From the NCBI GenBank assembly GCA_003219335.1, contig QHOF01000059.1, positions 1 to 13,219 on the forward strand: a stretch of DNA of 13,219 nt, written 5' to 3'. Below, piece by piece: positions 7,313-13,219 of the stretch. The notes under the pieces were generated by a model. It saw only the letters and a list, made by a program, of their open reading frames with translations. It made no database searches and was not told where the DNA came from. The stretch is from Verrucomicrobiota bacterium (GTDB taxonomy: Bacteria; Verrucomicrobiota; Verrucomicrobiia; Chthoniobacterales; UBA10450). The position numbers and the translations under genes are program-made. Each line of letters opens with the position of its first letter. The stretch's first letter is position 1.

Positions 7313-8554
7313 GTGAAAGCCGGTTTTCTGGAGAAACTCATCGAGCGACTCGGGCGCATCGGGCCGGAGGAGGTGCAGAATTATTTTCTGCGCCTGGCGC
7401 AGGAGAAAGGTTTCCTCGAGACAGTTTTCAATGCCATCCAGGAAGGCATCATTGTCACCGACTCGAAAGGCAGGATTACGTATCTGAACGATGCAGCTTG
7501 CGAATTATTTGGGTTGGAGGCAGGCGATGCGATCGGCAAACGGCTGGACGAACGCATCCGGGGTCTCGATTGGGAATCTCTTACCCAAAGCGGCGGGCCG
7601 ATCAGTCGCGACATGGAAATTTTTTACCCGGAAAATCGCTTCATCAATTTTTACATCGTGCCGCTGGTGATGGAGCAGCGAGAGGCTGTAGCCGGAGTCC
7701 GTGACTCCGGCCGGCCGGGATCGACGATCCCGGCTACAGCGGAGGACGTTGGCCATGTCATGATCCTGCGCGACATCACCGAGAGCCGACGGAGCGCCCA
7801 GCAAACCATCGAGTCAGAACGTTTGAACGCGTTGATGCTGCTGGCCGCAGGCGTGGCGCATGAGATCGGCAATCCGCTCAACTCGCTGCATATCCATTTG
7901 CAATTAATGGAGCGCAGCGTGCAAGAGCTGCGCGATGGCGCAAAGGCAGAGCTGCAACAGTCGATCGATGTCGCCCGTTCGGAGGTCAACCGCCTGGATT
8001 CGATCGTCACGCAATTCTTGCGAGCCATCCGGCCATCTCGGCCGCAACTTCGCCCGGAGAATGTGAACGCGATTGTCGAGGAAGCGGTGCGCTTCTTTGC
8101 CCCGGAGATTCAGGACCGCGGCATCGTGGTGAAGCAAGAACTGCGCGCGGACCTGCCTTTGCTTCAGCTGGATCGCGATCAGATGAAGCAAGCGTTTTAC
8201 AACGTGATCAAAAACAGTCTCGAAGCCATGAAGCGCCACGGCACCTTGCGCATCCACACCGATCTGGACGATACGCACGTGCTCATCAGGTTCGTCGATA
8301 CCGGTGGCGGTATGTCGGCGGAAAACTTGAGCCGCGTCTTCGAGCCTTATTTCACAACGAAACCTGCCGGCACAGGTCTTGGATTGTTAATTGTGCGCCG
8401 CATCGTGCGAGAGCATGGCGGCGAACTTTCCATTGAAAGCGAAAAGGGGAAAGGTCTCACGCTTACGATTCGTTTGCCATATATCGAGAAGCGCATCCGA
8501 ATGCTGGAAGCGGGCGAAGCCAGAGATCAGGGATCGGAAGTCGGAGGTCAGTGA
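7313..8554 (+). CDS. Soluble PAS-domain sensor histidine kinase (NtrB/AtoS-like)
   Basis: 413 aa from GTG 7313; no membrane segment. Residues about 33-155 form a PAS domain (FLETVFNAIQEGIIVTDSKG, ITYLNDAACELFG, VMILRDITE). HisKA contains the H-box GVAHEIGNPLNSL with phospho-acceptor H183. HATPase_c follows with the N-box AFYNVIKNSLEAM (N297, N301), G1 DTGGGM (329-334), F-box FEPYFTTKP and G2 GTGLGL (353-358). All catalytic boxes are intact. Two repeat-derived parts stand out. Residues 125-143, between PAS strands FYIVPLV and HVMILRD, come from a 56-bp palindrome. The last ten residues are encoded by 7-bp repeats. Signalling is cytoplasmic and the ligand unknown. No response regulator gene is adjacent: the next gene is convergent, and upstream is the MBL hydrolase. 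It is therefore an orphan kinase here, likely acting on a distant NtrC-type partner. Confidence 0.92.
   Translation: MKAGFLEKLIERLGRIGPEEVQNYFLRLAQEKGFLETVFNAIQEGIIVTDSKGRITYLNDAACELFGLEAGDAIGKRLDERIRGLDWESLTQSGGPISRDMEIFYPENRFINFYIVPLVMEQREAVAGVRDSGRPGSTIPATAEDVGHVMILRDITESRRSAQQTIESERLNALMLLAAGVAHEIGNPLNSLHIHLQLMERSVQELRDGAKAELQQSIDVARSEVNRLDSIVTQFLRAIRPSRPQLRPENVNAIVEEAVRFFAPEIQDRGIVVKQELRADLPLLQLDRDQMKQAFYNVIKNSLEAMKRHGTLRIHTDLDDTHVLIRFVDTGGGMSAENLSRVFEPYFTTKPAGTGLGLLIVRRIVREHGGELSIESEKGKGLTLTIRLPYIEKRIRMLEAGEARDQGSEVGGQ
7685..7740. repeat. 56-bp palindromic element inserted in the kinase coding sequence
   Basis: Perfect 11-bp terminal inverted repeats, GCTGTAGCCGG (7685-7695) and CCGGCTACAGC (7730-7740). 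Inside are two hairpins: CCGGAGTC-cgt-GACTCCGG and CCGGGATC-gac-GATCCCGG. The whole could fold as a three-way cruciform. It is read in frame with no stop as residues 125-143 of the kinase (AVAGVRDSGRPGSTIPATA). It has the same terminal wording as the element at 12283-12363. Confidence 0.9.
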
Positions 8555-8556
8555 TT
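8522..8556 (+). repeat. Five degenerate 7-bp tandem repeats at the kinase 3' end
   Basis: Units AGAGATC, AGGGATC, GGAAGTC, GGAGGTC and AGTGATT fit a purine-rich RGNGRTY-like heptamer. They encode the final ten residues (RDQGSEVGGQ), and the stop codon (8552-8554) lies in the last unit. The tail is outside the HATPase fold. Confidence 0.65.
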
Positions 8557-8560
8557 GGCC

Positions 8561-8662
8561 GTAACACAGCCATCTTGGCTGTCTGTTCAGGCGGGCATCT
8601 TGCCCGCAGACAGTGCAAGCTGGAAGCATGCACGACCGAACAAGCAAGGATGCCTGTGCTAC
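8561..8662. repeat. GTAACACAG-type dispersed element, copy 2, between convergent genes
   Basis: About 102 bp beginning GTAACACAGCCATCTTGGCT and ending GGATGCCTGTGCTAC. The end GTAACACAG and the end CTGTGCTAC are near-perfect inverted repeats. Inner palindromes are ACAGCCATCTTGGCTGT and GCGGGCATCTTGCCCGC, followed by a GGAAGC box as in copy 1. It fills nearly all of the 115-bp space between the kinase stop and the AsmA-like stop. RNA hairpins from it could end transcription from both sides, which is inference. Confidence 0.75.
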
Positions 8663-8669
8663 ACCGCTG

Positions 8670-10007
8670 TTAACCGCCGCCAAAGACGCTTTTCAGCCAA
8701 TCTTCGAACTGGCGAAAGAGAAGTTGCAGGTAAGCGCCGGGCGATTCCTTGAAGAGTTCGATGATGCGCGGGCTCAGGTCCTGCTTCGGTTCATCAATCG
8801 TGCCGGACAAATGCACGGTCGTCCAGAGATAGCCGCTCCGTTCACGATTGAAAACTTCTTCGGCGTGCGGCAGCCAATCGAGATAGCGGCGAGTGAAACC
8901 GAGCCTGAGCGTGCCGCCAAGAACGCGGCGCTCGATCGATATCTCGCCCTCGATCCGAAGTTTCCCTTTGTCTTCAATCGAGATGTCTTTGATATCGATC
9001 CTCGGATAGCGCCAGGTAAAATTCAGTGAGCAATCGTCCAGTTGCAGATATTCGAGCGATTTATTCCGGGCGACTTCTGCAAGCTCGGTCAGAACAGGGA
9101 GATTCTCGACGCGCCCCTCGTGCACGCGCAGCGCGCCGTCTCCGAACGAACTTTCCAACTTCGGATTTTCGCCGCCCCAATGAACTTCTCCAGAAGCGTT
9201 GCCCCTTAGACTCTGTTTCCATTGCGCCGGCAACCACGCGCGAACGGGGACGCGATCGAACTTCGCTCTGACATCGACGCTTTTATCTTTGCCGATGCCC
9301 GCATGTCCCCCGGCATGAATGCTTTCGTCGCTGCGTGATTCAGACGCAAGGTCGATATCGTAAACCGTCAAAAGCGTCTTTGTGATGAGTATGTGTGCGC
9401 GGCGAAGATCCAGCTCCGGTACCAGCGCCATTTTCAATCTGCCGCCGGTCGCGAAGTACTCAAAGTCCAGGCCGTGCGGCGTGATGAGTAGCTGGGTTCC
9501 GAAGAATCCTGCCGGCTCGCCACGAAATCGCCAGGTGATGTCGGAATGTTCCGATTCGACGTGTTTCAGAAAGACCCGGTTCGGCAGGAAAATCGAGAAC
9601 CACGGCTTTGGCTTAACGGCCTCCGGATTCGCTTGGTAGATTTGAATTGCCACCTCGCCCGATTCAATGTGGATATCGCTAAACCTCCATTGGCGCACAA
9701 ACACGCCCCACGGATTGAACCGGGCAGTGATGCCGTGGGCATCGAGTGACTTCAGCGCTTTTTCGCCATTCCGCGCCGTGAAACTGTCACTCTGCGCCAC
9801 CAGCGGGCTGACACGCCGAATCGGCGCATAATCGCTGGCAGGAAAATGCAAACCTTTTGCCGTTTCATTTTCCATCGCCGCGCGAAACGCATCGCTTTCG
9901 ATGTAGTGAGTGGCCAGCGGACTGAAAAAAAAGATCGTGCCCGCACCGACAACCAAAACGATAAAAATCGCAATCGCAGCGGCAAGGATCAGTAGTTTCC
10001 TTCGCAA
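8670..10007 (-). CDS. AsmA/TamB-like membrane-anchored envelope protein
   Basis: 445 aa from TTG 10007. The start is chosen because the N-terminus is then RRKLLILAAAIAIFIVLVV, a basic stretch plus hydrophobic anchor, and an in-frame TGA lies eight codons upstream with no better start between. The rest is predicted periplasmic and beta-rich: repeated short strands such as WRFSDIHIESGEVAIQIY, GHAGIGKDKSVDVRAKFDRV, GNASGEVHWGG and IDIKDISIEDKGKLRIEGEI, then LSGTIDEPKQDLSPRI near the C-terminus. This pattern resembles AsmA-type bridge proteins linked to phospholipid transport and outer-membrane assembly. It is shorter than Escherichia coli AsmA, and I assign it on pattern only. It lies 81 bp downstream of the peptidase gene on the same strand, so may share its transcript. 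Other possibility: a generic verrucomicrobial anchored beta-protein of unknown role. Confidence 0.65.
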   Translation of the reverse strand: MRRKLLILAAAIAIFIVLVVGAGTIFFFSPLATHYIESDAFRAAMENETAKGLHFPASDYAPIRRVSPLVAQSDSFTARNGEKALKSLDAHGITARFNPWGVFVRQWRFSDIHIESGEVAIQIYQANPEAVKPKPWFSIFLPNRVFLKHVESEHSDITWRFRGEPAGFFGTQLLITPHGLDFEYFATGGRLKMALVPELDLRRAHILITKTLLTVYDIDLASESRSDESIHAGGHAGIGKDKSVDVRAKFDRVPVRAWLPAQWKQSLRGNASGEVHWGGENPKLESSFGDGALRVHEGRVENLPVLTELAEVARNKSLEYLQLDDCSLNFTWRYPRIDIKDISIEDKGKLRIEGEISIERRVLGGTLRLGFTRRYLDWLPHAEEVFNRERSGYLWTTVHLSGTIDEPKQDLSPRIIELFKESPGAYLQLLFRQFEDWLKSVFGGG

Positions 10008-10052
10008 GGATAAAGCTGACTTAAGAACGAATCACGAAGTCCGGAGGTGATC

Positions 10053-10109
10053 TTTGTCATTCGGGCTTCGTCATTCCTTCGCCATTCGTCATTCGGATTT
10101 CGTCATTTT
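10053..10109. repeat. TTCGTCATTC repeat array overlapping the peptidase stop codon
   Basis: Near-identical units TTTGTCATTCGG (10053), TTCGTCATTCCT (10067), TTCGCCATTCG (10078), TTCGTCATTCGG (10085) and TTCGTCATTTT (10099), with irregular 7-18 bp spacing. On the minus strand these read GAATGACGAA. They encode the last residues of the peptidase (KMTKSE) and its TGA. An isolated GAATGACGAAT copy occurs at 13095-13105 in the opposite orientation. Confidence 0.7.
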
Positions 10110-12236
10110 GTTCATCCCCAGTTGCGCAAAGAGAAACGCGTAAATGTCTGCCAATTGTTTGATGCGCTCGCTTAAGGCGGTGCCAATCCCGTGCCCAGCA
10201 CTGGAACTAGTTCGCAGAAGGATCGGGTTCTTAGATTTGTTCGCTTCATCCAGGCGCGCGATCATTTTGCGCGAGTGATACGGCGCGACTCGCCCATCGT
10301 TCGCGCCGGTCATCATCAGAATGGATGGATATTTTGTTGCATCGACAACGTGGTGATAGGGCGAATACGCATAAAGCGCCTTGAATTGTTCCGGATTCTT
10401 CACCGTGCCGAATTCTGTGACATTGAACGCGCCATTCGGCGCAAGCTCGACCCGCAGCATGTCGTAAATGCCCACCTGCGAAACGACCGCTCGCATCAAA
10501 TCGGGATGCTGCGTGATCATCGCGCCCATCAAAAGGCCGCCATTGCTTCCGCCCTGGATCGCCAGTTTCTCGGGACGCGTGTATTTCTCCTTGATCAGGT
10601 ATTCGGCTGCAGCGGCGAAATCATCGAACACGTTTTGCTTTTTTGTGAGATTGCCGGCCTTGTGCCAGCCTTCACCGAACTCCCCGCCGCCGCGGATATT
10701 TGCCACCACATAGAGACCGCCGCGATCGAACCAGAGCCGGCGCGTGAAATCGAAATTCGGCGACATGCTGATCCCGTATCCGCCGTAACCGTAAAGCAGC
10801 GTCGGGTTCTGCCCGTCGCGTTTCATGCCTTTTCGAAAAATGATGTTGACCGGAATTCTTGTGCCGTCCTTTGAAGTTGCGAACTCGCGTGTCACTTCGA
10901 TGTCGGCAAACGAGACCGGCGACGTGCTGCGCAAAACCGTCTTCACCGGCTCGGTTTTTTCCTTCACAGACTGGAACCATGCCGCCGGCTCAGTATAACT
11001 GACATCGCGGAACAGGAGCGACCCATCTTCCAATGCAAGCATTTCCTGCACTGCCGATATTTTTGGAGTCGGGATGATCGTTTCGCCTTTGCCGTCCAGG
11101 CCGAAACGCCGGATTTGAGAGGGTCCGCCAAGCAAGTCGCCAACGTAGAGCGCGTCGGCTGTAGGCACGATTTGCTCGATTACCGGCTCGCCCGTTGGAA
11201 CGATCTCAACAGCTTTGCTTAGTTCCGGCGTCTCCAACGGCAGGCGCAGGATCTTGCCGCGCGGCGCGCCTGCGCGCGAAAGCAGGTAGAGCGCGTTATC
11301 GCGTCCCAGTCGCGCGGCTTTGATCTGGTCGCTGAATTGCGTGATCTGCTTCCACGCACCGTGTGGTTCGAGCAAATAATGCGCGAAATCCCCGCCATCG
11401 CCGTTCGCTACGGTCGCGAGGATGTATCGGCCGTTGCGCGAAGCCTCGAGAACGATCTCCGCAATCCGCGGAAAGTCTTTTCCAATGCAGTAAATGTCCT
11501 CCGTGTCGGGCGTGCCGAGTTTGTGAAAATAAATCTGCTGATAAAAATTCAGATCGGCTTCAGGTCGCTCGCCTTTCCGGGGAAACCGCGTGTAATAAAC
11601 CCCGGTGCCGTCGGCGTCCCATGCCGCGCTGCCCCCGGCCGTGGGATATTGCACGTCCGCAATCGTGTCCGGCAACGCTTTGCCGGTGGCGGTTTCGTAA
11701 AAGTGCAGGGTGCCGTCTTCGCTGCCGCCTTTGGAAAGCGAAACAGCGACATGTTTACCATCCAATGACGGCGCGTACCAATCGATCGCGGTCGTGCCTT
11801 TGGCGTCGAGCACATTCGGGTCCAGCACGACCCTTTCCGATTTAAGATCATCGGCCGACGCCAGCGTCACCAGCAAAGGCTGCTGCTTTGGCGGCTGGAA
11901 TTTCATCGCGAACAAGATTCCCGGCCGCGAGACGAGCGAAAAATAACTGGGCGATGTTTTCGCGTACCACTCGGTTAATTGTTTCTCGATCGCCGCTCGG
12001 TTCGGCAACTTGTCGAGATACTGGCGGGCCCGCTGATTCTGGGCGTCCCACCATGCTTTCACCTGCGGGTCGCTATCTTGTTCCAGCCATTGATACGGAT
12101 CTTCGACCGTCGTGCCGTGATATTCATTCGAGACCGGCTTCTTTGGGGTTTCCGGAGCCGGCTCGATTGCGGACAAGGTGACCAGAGCCAGTCCGCTCAG
12201 CGTGCTGATCAAAAACAGGAAGCGATTCGCAATCAT
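10089..12236 (-). CDS. Secreted prolyl oligopeptidase (peptidase family S9A)
   Basis: 715 aa from ATG 12236. A signal peptide (MIANRFLFLISTLSGLALVTLSA) indicates export, probably to the periplasm. The N-terminal lid segment has EYHGTTVEDPYQWLEQDSD, the S9A hallmark, and residues about 80-440 form the seven-bladed propeller. The alpha/beta-hydrolase domain follows with LLYGYGGYG, NIRGGGEFGEGWHKAG, the nucleophile motif GGSNGGLL (S564), GANDGRVAP (D647) and SAGHG (H682). Spacing matches porcine prolyl oligopeptidase (S554, D641, H680), and R649 corresponds to its substrate-binding arginine. It cleaves short peptides after proline and would serve peptide scavenging. The C-terminal MNKMTKSE lies in a short repeat array. 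No Shine-Dalgarno site is visible. It is followed on the same strand by the AsmA-like gene and preceded by the START-domain gene, with a palindromic element between. Confidence 0.95.
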   Translation of the reverse strand: MIANRFLFLISTLSGLALVTLSAIEPAPETPKKPVSNEYHGTTVEDPYQWLEQDSDPQVKAWWDAQNQRARQYLDKLPNRAAIEKQLTEWYAKTSPSYFSLVSRPGILFAMKFQPPKQQPLLVTLASADDLKSERVVLDPNVLDAKGTTAIDWYAPSLDGKHVAVSLSKGGSEDGTLHFYETATGKALPDTIADVQYPTAGGSAAWDADGTGVYYTRFPRKGERPEADLNFYQQIYFHKLGTPDTEDIYCIGKDFPRIAEIVLEASRNGRYILATVANGDGGDFAHYLLEPHGAWKQITQFSDQIKAARLGRDNALYLLSRAGAPRGKILRLPLETPELSKAVEIVPTGEPVIEQIVPTADALYVGDLLGGPSQIRRFGLDGKGETIIPTPKISAVQEMLALEDGSLLFRDVSYTEPAAWFQSVKEKTEPVKTVLRSTSPVSFADIEVTREFATSKDGTRIPVNIIFRKGMKRDGQNPTLLYGYGGYGISMSPNFDFTRRLWFDRGGLYVVANIRGGGEFGEGWHKAGNLTKKQNVFDDFAAAAEYLIKEKYTRPEKLAIQGGSNGGLLMGAMITQHPDLMRAVVSQVGIYDMLRVELAPNGAFNVTEFGTVKNPEQFKALYAYSPYHHVVDATKYPSILMMTGANDGRVAPYHSRKMIARLDEANKSKNPILLRTSSSAGHGIGTALSERIKQLADIYAFLFAQLGMNKMTKSE

Positions 12237-12282
12237 GAGATGAGAAAAGACTGTCGCGCGCTACTTGCAACCGATTTCGCCG

Positions 12283-12363
12283 TTGTAGCCGGGATCGGTG
12301 GTCCCCTCAAGAATACGCGTCGCCTAACGGCCGGGATCATCCCGACGAGTCGGGACTACAGCT
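12283..12363. repeat. GTAGCCGGGATC-type palindromic element between two minus-strand genes
   Basis: Left end GTTGTAGCCGGGATCGG and right end GTCGGGACTACAGC are partly inverted copies. Inside is a strong hairpin TCCCGAC-ga-GTCGGGA (12340-12355). The terminal wording GCTGTAG/CTACAGC matches the element inside the kinase gene. The stop codon of the START-domain gene (TAG, 12356-12358 on the minus strand) is part of this end. It may act as a transcript-end hairpin. Confidence 0.7.
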
Positions 12364-13036
12364 GACGCGCCGCGTATTTTGGATTTTTTACCTGTTTACG
12401 GACTGCCGCGAAAAGTTTGCTGATCCCCACCTGGCTCGCGTGATTGGCGAGAAACGCTGGGATCATGCCCCCGCTGTCGGTATAAACAGAGTAGGTTGCG
12501 CGCGTTTTAAGCGCGCCATCCGGCTCCAGCAGCCATCCGCCGTGGCAAATTTTTACCCGAACAACGCCCCTCTTTTCCGGTGGTCCGAGTTCATTCGCTT
12601 GCGCCCAGTGACTCATAAAGGTCAGACCATCAGTTGTGGGCCATGACTTCTTCTGTACGCACAATGTGTAATCGCGGTCTGCACAAATTTTTGGCGAGAG
12701 CCGCTGATAGCCAACAAGTAAGTCGCCGTCGCGTTTGATCAGTCGGCATTCAATCGTGTACGGCATGAACTTTGGATAATTCTCGAAGTCGTCAATCACC
12801 GCATGAACGGCGCAGGTCGGGGCGTCAATTGCGCCGATTGCCCTGAACTCTTTCAGCCCCGAATCGGTATGCGACCGGCTGTAGATGGCGACATCCCTGG
12901 TGTCGGCAGCCAGCTTCCAGCCATCTCGCGGGTTTACGGAACCGGACAAATCGGCGGCAAAGGCAGCCGAACTGCCAACGACAAAGATCGAGATCAGCGC
13001 GGGAAGAACTCGGCAAAGCATCGGGCGATGATACAT
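12356..13036 (-). CDS. Exported START/SRPBCC-family protein
   Basis: 226 aa from ATG 13036. A TTG at 13141 extends the frame by 35 residues, but those look non-native. ATG 13036 is preceded by AGAGGA (13041-13046), one of the few good ribosome binding sites in this window, and gives a proper signal peptide (MYHRPMLCRVLPALISIFVV, then GSSAAFA before ADL). ATG 13039 is directly adjacent but too close to the site. Mature features: GWKLAADTRDVAIYSRSHTDSGLKEFRAIGAIDAP, VHAVIDDFENYPKFMPY, YTLCVQKKSW and MIPAFLANHASQVGISKLFAAVRKQV, the usual ending of START/polyketide-cyclase-like helix-grip folds, which bind lipids or other hydrophobic ligands. Probably a periplasmic lipid- or quinone-binding protein; ligand unknown. 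The last codons (CAG CTG TAG) come from a palindromic repeat end. Confidence 0.82.
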   Translation of the reverse strand: MYHRPMLCRVLPALISIFVVGSSAAFAADLSGSVNPRDGWKLAADTRDVAIYSRSHTDSGLKEFRAIGAIDAPTCAVHAVIDDFENYPKFMPYTIECRLIKRDGDLLVGYQRLSPKICADRDYTLCVQKKSWPTTDGLTFMSHWAQANELGPPEKRGVVRVKICHGGWLLEPDGALKTRATYSVYTDSGGMIPAFLANHASQVGISKLFAAVRKQVKNPKYAARQL

Positions 13037-13040
13037 CATT

Positions 13041-13046
13041 TCCTCT
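13041..13046 (-). promoter_or_regulatory. Ribosome binding site that fixes the START-domain gene start
   Basis: AGAGGA on the minus strand, four bases before ATG 13036 and one base before ATG 13039. The spacing favours 13036 and argues against the TTG at 13141. Confidence 0.65.
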
Positions 13047-13145
13047 GCCTGGCTATGTTCTTTTGACCGATATTGAGAAGTGGGCCTGACGTTTGAATGA
13101 CGAATCCAAATGCAAGCCGCGCGACTTGTTAAAACAGTCAAAAAC

Positions 13146-13198
13146 GTTACAAGAGTTACAAATCGGAACCGCCCGATGTACCGTTGTAACGAGGTAAC
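13146..13198. promoter_or_regulatory. Inverted GTTAC/GTTACAA dyad upstream of the START-domain gene
   Basis: GTTAC (13146-13150) and GTTACAA (13155-13161) on one side, TTGTAAC (13184-13190) and GTAAC (13194-13198) on the other: four half-sites arranged as an interrupted palindrome with a 22-bp centre. It lies about 110-160 bp before the START-domain start and may serve that gene, a divergent gene beyond the right edge, or both. Regulator unidentified. Confidence 0.45.
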
Positions 13199-13219
13199 CT
13201 TTTTAACGACGTACCCGGC

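Noticed and set aside
10191..10874. 227-codon open frame on the + strand
   Set aside because: It is antisense to the catalytic domain of the prolyl oligopeptidase, whose family motifs are unambiguous, and its translation has no recognisable domain.
11337..11845. Overlapping + strand open frames of 143 and 160 codons
   Set aside because: Both lie antisense to the peptidase propeller, overlap each other in different frames, and have Arg/Cys-rich shadow composition.
13037..13141. 35-residue N-terminal extension of the START-domain protein from a TTG
   Set aside because: It would place non-hydrophobic residues before a standard signal peptide, and a good ribosome binding site sits right before ATG 13036.

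Overview
This window looks like chromosomal DNA of a moderately GC-rich Gram-negative bacterium, most likely a soil Verrucomicrobiota of the Chthoniobacterales / Udaeobacter kind. That placement is inference. It rests on the protein families, the scarcity of clear Shine-Dalgarno sites, frequent GTG/TTG starts, and several short dispersed palindromes of types I associate with such genomes (GTAGCCGGGATC...GGCTAC and GTAACACAGGCATC...CTGTGCTAC).

Layout. Left part, + strand: a class III nucleotidyl cyclase-like protein with a C-terminal envelope domain (75-1238); a gene-poor gap; a DUF3142 lipoprotein (start best moved to 1703, end 2947); and, 3 bp later, a secreted helical-repeat (TPR-like) protein. 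That last gene is split into 2951-3460 and 3448-5304 by a perfect 23-bp tandem duplication. Middle: a minus-strand pair made of a 39-residue single-span membrane peptide (5945-6064) and an Mth938-domain protein (5482-5943), divergent from an MBL-fold hydrolase (6139-6858). Then a 450-bp repeat-bearing gap and a soluble PAS histidine kinase (7313-8554). Right part, minus strand: an AsmA-like anchored protein (8670-10007), a secreted prolyl oligopeptidase with an intact triad (10089-12236), and an exported START/SRPBCC lipid-binding-type protein (12356-13036). An inverted-repeat regulatory-looking site lies at the right edge.

How it fits together. Most products are envelope-associated (lipoprotein, secreted repeat protein, AsmA-like protein, periplasmic protease, exported START domain, periplasmic domain on the cyclase), but I see no single named pathway. 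The DUF3142/repeat-protein pair is the tightest functional unit.

The most distinctive signal is how short repeats meet genes. One palindrome sits in frame inside the kinase PAS domain. A relative supplies the stop codon of the START protein. Heptamer repeats encode the kinase tail, TTCGTCATTC repeats encode the peptidase tail, and a 23-bp duplication breaks the secreted repeat protein. I found no CRISPR array, tRNA, rRNA, transposase or phage gene.
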